From contig CP114121.1 in the NCBI GenBank assembly GCA_029959195.1, forward strand, positions 1,054,001 through 1,118,000: 64,000 nt of DNA, in the 5' to 3' direction. The notes beneath the pieces were generated by a model, which was given only the letters and a program-made list of their open reading frames with translations, was not told where the DNA came from and searched no databases. Numbering within the stretch: the stretch's first letter is position 1; every line of letters begins with the position of its first letter. The position numbers and the translations under genes are program-made. This DNA comes from Dictyophora rubrovolvata (taxonomy: Eukaryota > Basidiomycota > Agaricomycetes > Phallales > Phallaceae). Shown piece by piece: positions 44,698 to 54,344 of this stretch.

Positions 44698-45259
44698 TGT
44701 TAGGGATTTGTTTTAGATTTAGAATAAACTTAACTCCTAATAAAATATAAAAGAGTTTTATTTAGGGATTGTTCAGCAACTAAAAGTCCTGTTATTGAAG
44801 GTGAGACACTTGAAGGAAGATAGGGACTTATTACTAAGTCCTTGAGAATAGAGAAAGATAAGAGAGAAAAAAGACCAATTTGATTGGTAAGCACTTTGGT
44901 GCACAACAGTAGTTACAAGATATATTATTTACAAGAGAAATGAGCCCCTATTTATACACCTTGAGCAAGTACAAATAGCTCCAAACATTAGTAAGAGAAA
45001 CATCATGTGAAAGATAAGAAATTACTTAAAAAGGAAGTGAATGAATAATAGTGGATCAGGGAAAATTATAGTGAGACAGGGAAGTGGAGAGAGATGATAA
45101 GAAAATAAAGGGGTTTCTGGAACTAAGTCATCTGACTGTTCCTGAAAGATAAGATACATTACAAATAAAGGATTATTAAAGCAAGCAGGAACTAAAAAAA
45201 GAATAAAGGAAATACTTGTTTTTGGGTAGATAAAGGAGGAAATCATGAAATACATGACA
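44698..45259 (-). mobile_element. Possible solo LTR of another family
   Basis: It starts TGTTAGGGATTTG and ends ACATGACA. On the minus strand it has a TATAAATA box near 44955. No target duplication is visible and only this copy is seen, so the call rests on the end dinucleotides and promoter alone. Confidence 0.35.
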
Positions 45260-45435
45260 TCCCCTCTCCTTCCATATTCCCACTTTTCCCTTCAACGGAC
45301 GCTGAGCATCCATTCCCATCAGTGCCATCACCTAGGCCCCAGCTAAAAGTCTGGGACTGGCGCATATCCACGCCCAGTCCATGAACTGAAGGCCACATAT
45401 GACCTTCACTATTTTTCATAGTATATAGTTAGTAG
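45260..45435 (+). mobile_element. Family A LTR, 5'-truncated, interrupted by another copy
   Basis: It begins inside the family A consensus (CTCCTTCCATATTCCCAC) and continues to GTATATAGTTAGTAG, where a full family A copy in the opposite orientation begins at 45436. Confidence 0.7.
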
Positions 45436-45841
45436 TGTCAGGGCTACTCACTCAGACTAGAGGGAGGGGATCCTAAGCAAAATGTATTTTGGAAAAATAC
45501 TAACTCACCTAGAGGGAGGGGATCCTAAGAGAACAACTTAGGGATCCCTCCTCTAGGGCTACTAACTATATACTATGAAAAAACAGCGAAGGCCATACGC
45601 GGCCTTCGGTTCATGGACTGGGCGTGGATACGTGCCGGTCCCGGACTTTTAGCCGGGGCCTAGGCCATGGCTCTGATGGGAACAGGCGCTCAGCGCCCAT
45701 TGGAGGGAAAGAAGGGAATACAGAAGGAAGGGGGAATGCAGGAAATGGGATAAAATACAAGAAATAAGGAAATAAATAAGATAAACCAGAACTGAAGATA
45801 AATGAAGGAAAATAAGGGGACGACGCTAGCGTACCCTGACA
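45436..45841 (-). mobile_element. Solo LTR, family A, next to an inverted partial copy
   Basis: TGTCAGGGCTACTCAC to TACCCTGACA with two copies of the internal unit. The flanks AGTAG and GGGAA do not match. Together with 45260-45435 it forms an inverted pair. Confidence 0.85.
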
Positions 45842-46971
45842 GGGAATTGATCAGGGTTCGGAGCACAAAGTATGGGAAGTCCGGATCTGGACTATGAGGC
45901 ACGCGGGTCATGACAGAAAGGCGAGAAACTGCACTCAATACAAATCAAATACTAATTGCAATATAATCAAATGTGCCATTGCTAATTAGTCTATTTCCAC
46001 ATGATCTCCATATAAGCTGTTCCGGTCCTCAACAATCATCCAACATATGCATACTCTGATTGAAGTCTGGACTAACCTCAGAATTAGCTTGGCATGCCCA
46101 CACATAACAGCCATCACAAATTTGTATAATTTCCAGAAGAAATCTTGATCATATTTTGCATTTGTGTCATAGCAGAAATTAGTGACAAATGTGACCCTTG
46201 TTGCAATAACAAATTTTGATCAAATTATAAGTTTAACTCATTCACAAATTTTGATCAAATTGTAAGTTTAACTCATTCACAAATTTTGATCAAATTTTAA
46301 ATTTCTCCCTAAATCAAATATTGTTCAAAAAATATATTTGTGCAACATACAAATAAAGACTAAATCTGACTTTTCTGGAATTATGAAATCATAATCAAAT
46401 TTTGAATTTCTGCTATCAACAAATCAAGAACAAATTCATTATTTGTTTGGAAATAAAATCATTGTCAAATTTTGTGTTTCTCCCTCATATAAATGTTGAT
46501 CAAACTTTGTGTTTGTGGTGCATTTGTAATGAGTGGAAATGAAAATGAAAATCAATGTTTGTTCTGACATCAAATGCTGAAGAGAATCTGAGTTTTGTAA
46601 ACATTTTGTGGGCAAAAGAAATCATGAACAAATTTTAAATTTGTTCTTTTACATTTCAATCACATTTGATTTTGTCTTTGTATCCCCAAACAAACTTCAG
46701 CTTTCATTATCATTTTACTGAGCGTGGAAAAGTGTGACAAATTCGGGATTTCAATTACATTTCATATGGCGGAGAAATCGTGAAATCTCTCCAGTGTCAG
46801 ACGAAGCGATTCAAGTCGCTTATGTTACAAATTCGTGTTAAAAATGAGAAAGTCGGATTTTTTTGCATTTTTCGACTTAAATACGATTAATTTTTACTTA
46901 GTCCGACTTGAGACGACTAAAGTTTGACTTAGTCCGACTGAAGTTCGACTTGAGATCTTTACGGAGCTAGT
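45842..46971. other. AT-rich repeat debris next to the right arm of the inverted duplication
   Basis: It contains family B-like scraps (45842-45915 and 46045-46107). A three-copy tandem array near 46205-46305 has a unit including AACTCATTCACAAATTTTGA. At 46875-46965 it repeats the GACTTAGTCCGACT motif also seen at 22235. No gene is recognised. Confidence 0.55.
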
Positions 46972-47049
46972 GACGGATCAGGTTATGGGTGCTTATGGGT
47001 ACCCAGGATTAGAGCGTGACTTTATCCAAACGACAGCGTCCTCATCCTC

Positions 47050-49214
47050 ATGTCGGAATTTGAGGAGCTCGCAGAAAAGAACGCAGGTGAGAAGCTTTTT
47101 ATTACCCTACGTCCATTCTCTCAGACACTTTAGATCTTCAGCGATGGATGTGGGATAAAAGAAGTCAGCAAAAGTGGGAGGAGGCAACTCCAGGTGTTCA
47201 AGATTTCTACGAACGTTGGCGTAATTCTACTTCAACTGAGTTGGAACATGAAGTTTACATTGGTCAAATACATGGTATTGCTCGTATACCTGAACAATTC
47301 ATCGTCAGGGAGGCTTATAAGACGATGTTTGATCATGTATGGCAGCGGGCGTTTGATGACCCAGGTACGGGAGTCGTAGTTACCGGCCAGCCTGGAATTG
47401 GTGAGTGGTATAGCTTCTTGCGGGGAGCTACATGTAATGACCCAGTCGTCCAGGAAAGACCTACTTCCTCTGGTATGCCCTCATTCGCTTGATCAAGAAA
47501 CGTCAGCCAGTTGCTTTCGCCACCAGCAATATGGTGTATCTTTTCTACGACGACTGCGTATGGTTCACAGCTGCGGAGTCCAACCTGGTTTTTTTCCCTA
47601 GTGGGAGACCAGTGACATATTCCAAAGAACACCGGCCGTTCTTATTTGTGCTCATCGATCATGACATGTCGACATCGGAACCAATCCCTCAATTAGTTGC
47701 CGGAAGACGTGTCTTTCCTATACAAGCATCATCCCCCAACCCTAACCGCTTCAAAACGTGGGCCAAGGTCCAAAACGCTGCTTTGTGGGGTCTCCCCCTA
47801 TGGGAAGAGACTGAGTTAAACAAAGCGTATGCATTTCATCATAGACCCATCTTTATCGCTGATCAAACATGACTAGGTTTCGCCTTCAGTTCGAGTATCG
47901 GGAATTCAAAAAATCCCTGGAACCCCTCTTGACGTGCCCTAAGAGAAATGAGGACATCAAACCGGAATTGTGGGTAGCGCTAGACGTGTTAGCTCAGTGG
48001 AAAGAGAAGAAAGCGCGTCTCCTTCATGAACTTAAGATTGACGAAGGTTCTACTGAAGCCGCAACAGAAGTTGAAGAAGAGGAAGATAAGATATTCAAGG
48101 TCGATATGACGACGATTGATGGTGCCCTTAAGGTACTTGTTCACGCTGCAGTGCAACATACGGGTTTAATAGCGAGAGATGTGTTCGAAACCATCTTCCA
48201 CCCACGGTCAGCTGACCAGAAACGGAACGAAGCCATCGCCTCCGTCACTTACGAGCACCTTCAAGAACTCAGCAAGGCGTTTCAAGCGAACACCGTCTTC
48301 CCCCACCAGACAGTATCATACCGCATCATAGCCATCAATCCTGTTACACCATCCGGAATTAACCTCAAATTTGCTTATCGACGCATACGAGAAGACTGGA
48401 CAATTGATTACCGAAGTGTCCAGATCGCTCGTGAGATGACCAAGAAACTCGAGAAGGAAAAAGATGAACGGCTCGTAGAAACTTTCAAATTGTTTCGGAG
48501 TTCCCCGCAGTCCAGCACACTCGCGTCCTGGATCCACGAGCACATCGCGAACCGGGTCTTGTGCACCAACGCGCGACAAGATCTTGTTCTCGTCAAGATG
48601 CGTGGTGATCTGTCGGTTGATGCTCCCGTCCTGGACATCAACTTTCAGAAGGATACTGCAGGAGAGCGCTCACAGCTTCCTGGTGGTGATCGGAACCTGG
48701 TAACTTTCCAAGCCGAAGAATTTACGAATCTCACAGACAAGGCATATTATGTTCCAGAAAGGTCAAACTTCCCCCTTTTTGATTCATTTCTTGTTGAGCG
48801 ACGAACACCTGACGACATGGAATTAATCTTGTGGGTGTTCCAAATGTCGACCTCCCCCACGCACGGTGGATCCCGTGAAGGTTACGCATCCATCCGAAGG
48901 ATAGTCAAGTCTCTTAAGAGCTCCTTCGGAACCATCGAGATGAACGCCGAAGATGGAAAGGTAAAGATGTATCAATGCTAAACAAGAAACGTAGACTGAC
49001 TATTAAAGCGCAGAAAATTAAGATGCAAAAACGAGAAGTCAAGATCACCGTTAACTATGTCTACGTGACGCCACGGGAGGAAGACCACACCCAATATCAG
49101 TGGCGTTGTCCTGGTGGGTGGAACAAGCACACAACTCTTCACGATCATCGTGGGGAATTTTACTGCTTGCGAATTCCAATTCCTGTATGTGGTCCTGCAT
49201 CATTTCTCTCTTAA
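47050..49214 (+). pseudogene. Crinkler-like P-loop NTPase/nuclease gene, right copy, probably broken
   Basis: A 37-nt first exon (MSEFEELAEKNA) is joined through a 47-nt intron to DLQRWMWDKRSQQKWEEA. The P-loop GVVVTGQPGIG is completed across a second intron (47401-47453). Next come the FPIQASSPNPNRFKTW block typical of Crinkler-type NTPases, a long middle region (48000-48700), and a nuclease-like C-terminus with NFPLFDSFLVE, LWVFQMSTSPTHGGS and a final DHRGEFYCLRIP. The coding frame falls into about three blocks, suggesting about two breaks shared with the left copy. These proteins are considered effector- or conflict-type in oomycetes and fungi. It is tail-to-tail with ETFA. The family call is by pattern memory. 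Confidence 0.65.
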
Positions 49215-49387
49215 TCCTACTAAGCAATTCGTGCTTTATAGGCGGGGTGAAGAACTCCTGCTAGCATAGCTCCCTAGTGCCCGTCCCTAGGATTGTAACT
49301 TTTTTTATTTGTGTCATTGTATTGAAAATCAATCTCCAGATCAAACATATGAGAATCTTTATATTGATAATAATATATACAATAGGT

Positions 49388-50588
49388 TTACTGTTTTAGT
49401 TTCTCAATTAGCTGTGGTACGGCTTCATACAGATCAGCGACTAAACCCGCGTCAGCAACTTGGAAGATTGGGGCATCCGGATCCTATAATGAACTACTGA
49501 GAAGGAAAAAGAGATATAATAAGTGTCAAGTCAAACCTTATTAATAGCAACAATCATTTTGGAATCCTTCATCCCAGCCAAGTGCTGTATGGCACCAGAG
49601 ATACCAATAGCCATGTAAAGTTCAGGCGCAACGACTTTCCCTGTTTGACCAACCTATTCATAACTTAGAAAACACTGGTCGCAACGAGTAGTTTAAAACC
49701 TCGCCTGAAGTGAGTTGTCCGCGTAGCCCGCATCTACAGCAGCTCGAGAAGCACCAACAGCGGCACCGAGTAAATCTGCAAGGGGATACAGTGTTTTCTG
49801 GAATGTTTCCGCGTCTTTCAATGCACGTCCACCAGAAACTACCCGACTAGCACTGCCCAGTTCAGGACGATCTGATTTCGTCACATCAGTTCTAACATGC
49901 TTAGAAGGCATGTCTGCAACTTCAACTGCATCGACTGGCTGGACTTCAGCTTCCCCTCCAAATTCGACCGCCTTAAACGATGTCGCTCGGATTGAGAAAA
50001 TCTTTATTGGGATTGATTCGGGTGCACGGACATGAGTGAGTGCGTTTCCTGCGTAAATTGGTCGAACAAATGTCGTAGAATTAGAAGACGAGTCATGTTC
50101 AAATGATGTAACGTCCGAGATAACTGGGAGATCGAGAGTAGCGGCAACTCGGGGTAGAATCCCCCTGGCAGACGACGAGTGTGCGGAGATAACATGAGAA
50201 AAAGCTGAGTTAGACAATATCTTCCGTATTAGTGGGGCCACAGCTTCGGGTAGAGGAGGTGTATATAATGGCGAGCTCGCATGTAGTAGGGTGTTCAGCC
50301 CCTTCAATCTGCGGATATTAACTACAATGAGATCACAGCACAAATAGTAAAGAAATATTACTTTTTGGCTTTTTCAACTACATCAGCTAATGACTCAGGT
50401 TTGCCAACAACAAGACCGGTGACATTCCCGCCCAGCCGTCCTGCTGCTGTAAGAGCAGACAGAGAACCGCTGTCGATTTCTCCATTGTGATGTTCCAAAT
50501 AAACCAAGGTGTTGGGAGTCGAAGCCGATGCATAGCAGCGCACTGATGCTCGAACAATTGGAGCGAAGGAACGTAGCCGCAAGAGCAT
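49388..50588 (-). CDS. ETFA: Electron transfer flavoprotein alpha subunit
   Basis: Four exons (50588-50362, 50308-49705, 49653-49537, 49483-49388) give 347 codons. The N-terminus [20 protein letters not shown] is an Arg/Ser-rich mitochondrial targeting sequence. The N-terminal ETF domain starts [12 protein letters not shown]. The C-terminal FAD domain has the family signature around [19 protein letters not shown] and [18 protein letters not shown]. With the beta subunit it passes electrons from acyl-CoA and other dehydrogenases to ETF-ubiquinone oxidoreductase in the matrix. The second intron has a GC-AG border; the frame only works with that donor. It follows PEX5 on the same strand, 165 bp apart. 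Its 3' part is duplicated at 23508-24053. Confidence 0.95.
49654..49704 (-). other. GC-AG intron in ETFA
   Basis: Exon 2 ends CTTCAG and the intron starts GCGAGG and ends GAATAG. Only this splice keeps the conserved NSLQ-VGQTGK join. The next GT (two codons later) would shift the frame. The same intron is present in the duplicate at 23744-23790. Confidence 0.8.
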
Positions 50589-50753
50589 GAACTTTGAAGT
50601 GGTTTCGGACTATGTCACCCGGTGGATTGCCAGTCACGCATCGGAACCCGGTTCAGTACCAAAACCGGAAAGCATTCCGGCATTTCAATACTTTGATCTA
50701 TTCAGCAACTGAAACCTATCTTAAAAGTACGCGGCTTAAATAGTAATATATAT

Positions 50754-53064
50754 TCAGAAGTCAAATCCTTCTTGTCTGAAACGATTCAGCAATTGACCAG
50801 GCTTCGCAGCCTCAGCGAGATCAGGTCTTTCCATTGCTAAAAAACATTTTCGAAGGGTTTGCCAAAGTTGCTCGCTCTTTTCGCTTGAAGCGGATTCTTG
50901 CATAGATAATGCTGTCAAAAAGTGTTCGGCAGCTTCTTTATGAGCTCCAATATTCAAACCTACCCGAGTCAGTGCAATTCATAACCAATGTTTTTTTTCA
51001 AAGCAAACTTACATGCAACGCCAACGTTATAGATAGCGCGGGTATATGTCGGACGCAGGCGTAATGCTTCACGGTAGATACCTAAAGCTTCTTCTGGTTT
51101 CGATCCATTCGATAAACAAGAACCAAGTCGGTTCCATAATAGATAATCCTGTCACATTTGCTTAGGATGCAGAAGAAATAGATAGAACAAAATCATACAC
51201 GTGGCCGGACTGATAACGCGGCTTCAAAACAATCCTTCGCTTTATCAAATTCAGCATTAGTATAAAACAGCACACCAAGGCCAATTTGAACATCCGGATC
51301 CAATTCTCCTTTGGTATGTTGTTGACGAGCGATAGACAGGAAGGCGTCCGTGGCTTGTTGAAGGGAAGCCCACGGAGCCTTTGCTATGGGTGCTTTCAAT
51401 TCCTCCGGCAGCAGATGTCCGTATTTGATTACGAGCCAATTTAGGAGCGTGGCATGCGATGCTCGTTCAAACGTTTCGTTTGCGTATGAAATCGCAAGTG
51501 GCTGTAGCGTTCAAAGTAAATGGAAGGGTGAAACGTAAAGAAACCAGACTTACAATCATTCCTTCCCCAGATTGTCCCGACTCCTGAGAACGACGAACGC
51601 CTTCTACCAGCGCCCGCATGGCTTGATCTTCACGTTCATCCATACTCCTCACGTCTCCCAACAAAACCCAAGCTTCATACCCGCCTTGTCCCAATTCTCC
51701 CTTTTGTATGGCCGCTTCTAATAAAAGAGCGACTTCAGTGAGGGAACCGTTTTGTTCTAGTAGTTCTTTCGCCCGAGACAAGTGAGAGATAGGTTCGTTG
51801 ATGAATGGATTCGCTGCCTCTTTTTTTTTCACGGAGGTTAGCAATGTACTGAAAAATAGCGAACTGGAGCTTACCGAACTGGTAAGGTTCTAGAACAGGT
51901 ACACCATCGTCATTAAATCGTCTTGTGGCTTCTTCATTGATGTTGTTTTTCCATGCGGATTCCATATCATTGGTAAAACCTAAATCCTCTCTCTGAGACT
52001 GCATAAGATCATTGAACTCTGCTTCCCACTGGGCCATATCCTTCGCAGCTGGCGGTATCTCAGAATTTTGGAGTTGCTCCCATATCCTATACCACTAATT
52101 ATGACCAATCGAGGTAAGTCAAAGTTGAGATGCTTACTTTTCAAAATCACTTTTCTCTTTATCACCCAATGTGGGAGTATCGTCTCCAATAGTAGCCCTT
52201 CCAAAAGCGGCTTCCAGTGACTCCGTGTCATCTTTAACCTCGACAATGCGGGATTGCTCTTTAGAGACAAGTGCTGCTGCTCGACTAAAAGCTTCCTCAA
52301 AATCTGTATCAATTGCTCTGCCCTTTCCTTTCACATCAACCCTAGAAAATTCTTCGTCCCAGTTAATGGGAGGGGAAGCAATGCCATCCAGTCTTGGATA
52401 AAATGCAGAATTGTAAAGACCAGTCTGGTTCATGGGACCTTGCGCAAGTCAGTAGCATTCAGACAATCATTGTACACAAACCGACGAACGATATAGTGGT
52501 ATATGTGATCCGGACTGTGATATTTGGTGGTAATCGTTTTGAATAAGGGAGTTTCCAAAATCTTCTGACCACTGAGACTGTTGTAATTGTTGCAATTGCT
52601 GTAATTGTAATTGGGATGTAGCGCTACTACGATCCCGCGTCAAGCTTTCTGGTACACTTGAAGTTGGAAACTGCTGCTGCATTCGGAACAGCTCAGAGCT
52701 GATTTGGTGTATGTTCATAGGTATACTTGTTTGAAATTCTGGCAAACTTGCTTGAGGTCCGTCGAAGAATCGCCTTGCCATGCTGACGTCGGCAACATTA
52801 GAAGCTGTGGAAGGAGGAAGATGGTGCAACTGGGAGTAAAGTCTTAGAATATTAACGGTTACTCTCAGAAAGTACACTTGTACCTTAGACGAAGACTGCC
52901 CCCCAATACGATCCTAGAAACCTTGTAGGTTAGTACGTTTACTGGACGCGGGAATTTGAGCAACTTGCTCGTTGGAGACTTCTATCGCTTTCCGCATGTT
53001 TCAGTATTTGCGACAAAGGATTGGATGTTGTAGCGCATTCAGCCCCCGAAATTAATGATTCCAT
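50754..53064 (-). CDS. PEX5: Peroxisomal targeting signal 1 receptor
   Basis: The start MESLISGAECATTSNPLSQI matches the Pex5 N-terminus, including the conserved cysteine used for monoubiquitination during recycling. WxxxF motifs that bind Pex14/Pex13 appear as WSEDF, WDEEF and WEAEF. The C-terminal half carries TPR repeats that bind PTS1 tripeptides: AKELLEQNGSLTEVALLLEA, QIGLGVLFYTNAEFDKAKDC, LWNRLGSCLSNGSKPEEAL and YNVGVACLNIGAHKEAAEH. It ends RQEGFDF. At least seven short introns are present; the first (52914-52968) is GC-AG with a perfect TACTAAC branch site. One splice near 52440-52490 has two in-frame solutions. It acts in the cytosol and at the peroxisome membrane. A Gln-rich stretch lies near residue 80. 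Confidence 0.93.
52914..52968 (-). other. GC-AG intron in PEX5
   Basis: Exon 1 ends CTCCAACGA and the intron begins GCAAGTTGC, contains GTACTAACC as branch site, and ends TTTCTAG before GATCGTATTGG. The join gives SLQR-DRIGG, matching the conserved Pex5 spacing. Confidence 0.75.
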
Positions 53065-53853
53065 GTCGATGTGGAACTTGTAATGTTGATGGCTCAAGAG
53101 ACAAGATTTGGGAGACTGAGATGGACCGGCAGAAGCTGGCTAGCAAGAACAGGCGCCCACCTTCTTGGACATGCATGACGGATGCGACGAACTATCCGAA
53201 TTTTATCTATCAGCTGAACTTGCGCAGTAATTTTACATGTCACAACCCGATAAATTAGCCCAATGCGTTTAAGTCTAGAACAGGTCTACCCTAATGAAAC
53301 TGATACTAGTACTGTATGTTTCCGTCGATTGCATGCTCTGGAATAGTGACGAAACCACTCAATTTAGACAGTTTATGTAACGGATTCAACGACAATAGCT
53401 TTATGTTGAGTCAATGACGTTCAGCGAGGCCAGTGATGGCGACGTACGGAAGTTGGCAACATCATAAAATGGTTGAATTGTATGAAACGTTTTACAGCTT
53501 TCAATCGTGAAAAAGTATCGGATTCGTAGCTCTAAACAAGTCAGAGAGGACCTAGATTCTTTTGGTTTCGGTGTTGAGAGATCGTACGTATTTGGACATA
53601 TTCATGATGCTATGACACAACTGAGTGTAGATGGAAAAGGCTCCAAAGATGATCTAGTTCACTAGCACTGGTAATATTTCTCTCTCCCGCTGAACTTTCT
53701 TTGGCATGTTTATAGTTTTCTCTTGTTGGTGAATCGATAATGGTCCAAACCGTATGTCGTCGAATGCGCTGTGATTTTGTAAGAGTAACGACGTTCATTC
53801 TTGCTTATTCAAAATAAATGCCTGATTACGGGGTTCTTGTCCAGCCACAGGAG
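53065..53853. other. Intergenic, no gene recognised
   Basis: It lies upstream of PEX5 on the minus strand. Short frames only. The PEX5 promoter should lie at its left edge. Confidence 0.4.
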
Positions 53854-54312
53854 TCACAAAATACTGAAATGTTTTTCTGATACAGTTACTGGTGACGTCG
53901 ACTGACCAAAACCATTTTGATCAGTTGGACTATCACAGGCCTCTTTATGTTGACTATCAGCTAGCGAAGGGTCAAAAACATCATGCCGCGATATAGCGTT
54001 GAGAGCTTCACTTTCTGGCGCCCATTGCTCGATATCAATGTCCGCGGAAAAGCTTCCAATTGTCCCTTTCCCGGACCTACTGTGTTGATTTATCAGTGCA
54101 GGTTGCTTTCTGTCAAGCAAGGCTTGACGTCTTGATACCGAAGTTCCAGGATGATATTCTTTTATTGATTTCAATACTATCCATCTATGTATATAAAAAC
54201 CAAATACAGCTGAGTACGAAGATGTAATAATATACCTTTTGGCTAATAAGCTGACATACAAGTACAGAGGACGGGCAAAAAAAAGAAAATATACTAAAGA
54301 AAAAATCTTCAA
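53854..54312 (-). CDS. Hypothetical protein, unconfirmed
   Basis: An open frame of 152 codons starts 32 nt after the MGA2-like stop on the same strand. The first 45 residues are hydrophobic (MKIFSLVYFLFFARPLYLYV and more) and the rest is polar, with DIDIEQWAPESEALNAISRH. I recognise no family. It may be a small membrane or secreted protein, an unspliced relic, or 3' UTR of the neighbour. Confidence 0.3.
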   Translation of the reverse strand: MKIFSLVYFLFFARPLYLYVSLLAKRYIITSSYSAVFGFYIHRWIVLKSIKEYHPGTSVSRRQALLDRKQPALINQHSRSGKGTIGSFSADIDIEQWAPESEALNAISRHDVFDPSLADSQHKEACDSPTDQNGFGQSTSPVTVSEKHFSIL

Positions 54313-54344
54313 ATAAAAAAAAAAAAGATACGCAGAAGCGAAAT

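Larger units (their letters stand above)
46972..49934. repeat. Inverted duplication, right arm (2.96 kb)
   Basis: It is the mate of 23508-26458 and includes the Crinkler-like gene and the 3' part of the complete ETFA gene. Because ETFA is whole here and truncated at the other arm, this arm is the likely source of the duplicated ETFA sequence. Confidence 0.9.

Noticed and set aside
46205-46305. Centromere-like satellite
   Set aside because: Only about three units of a short AT-rich tandem are present, too few for a satellite array.
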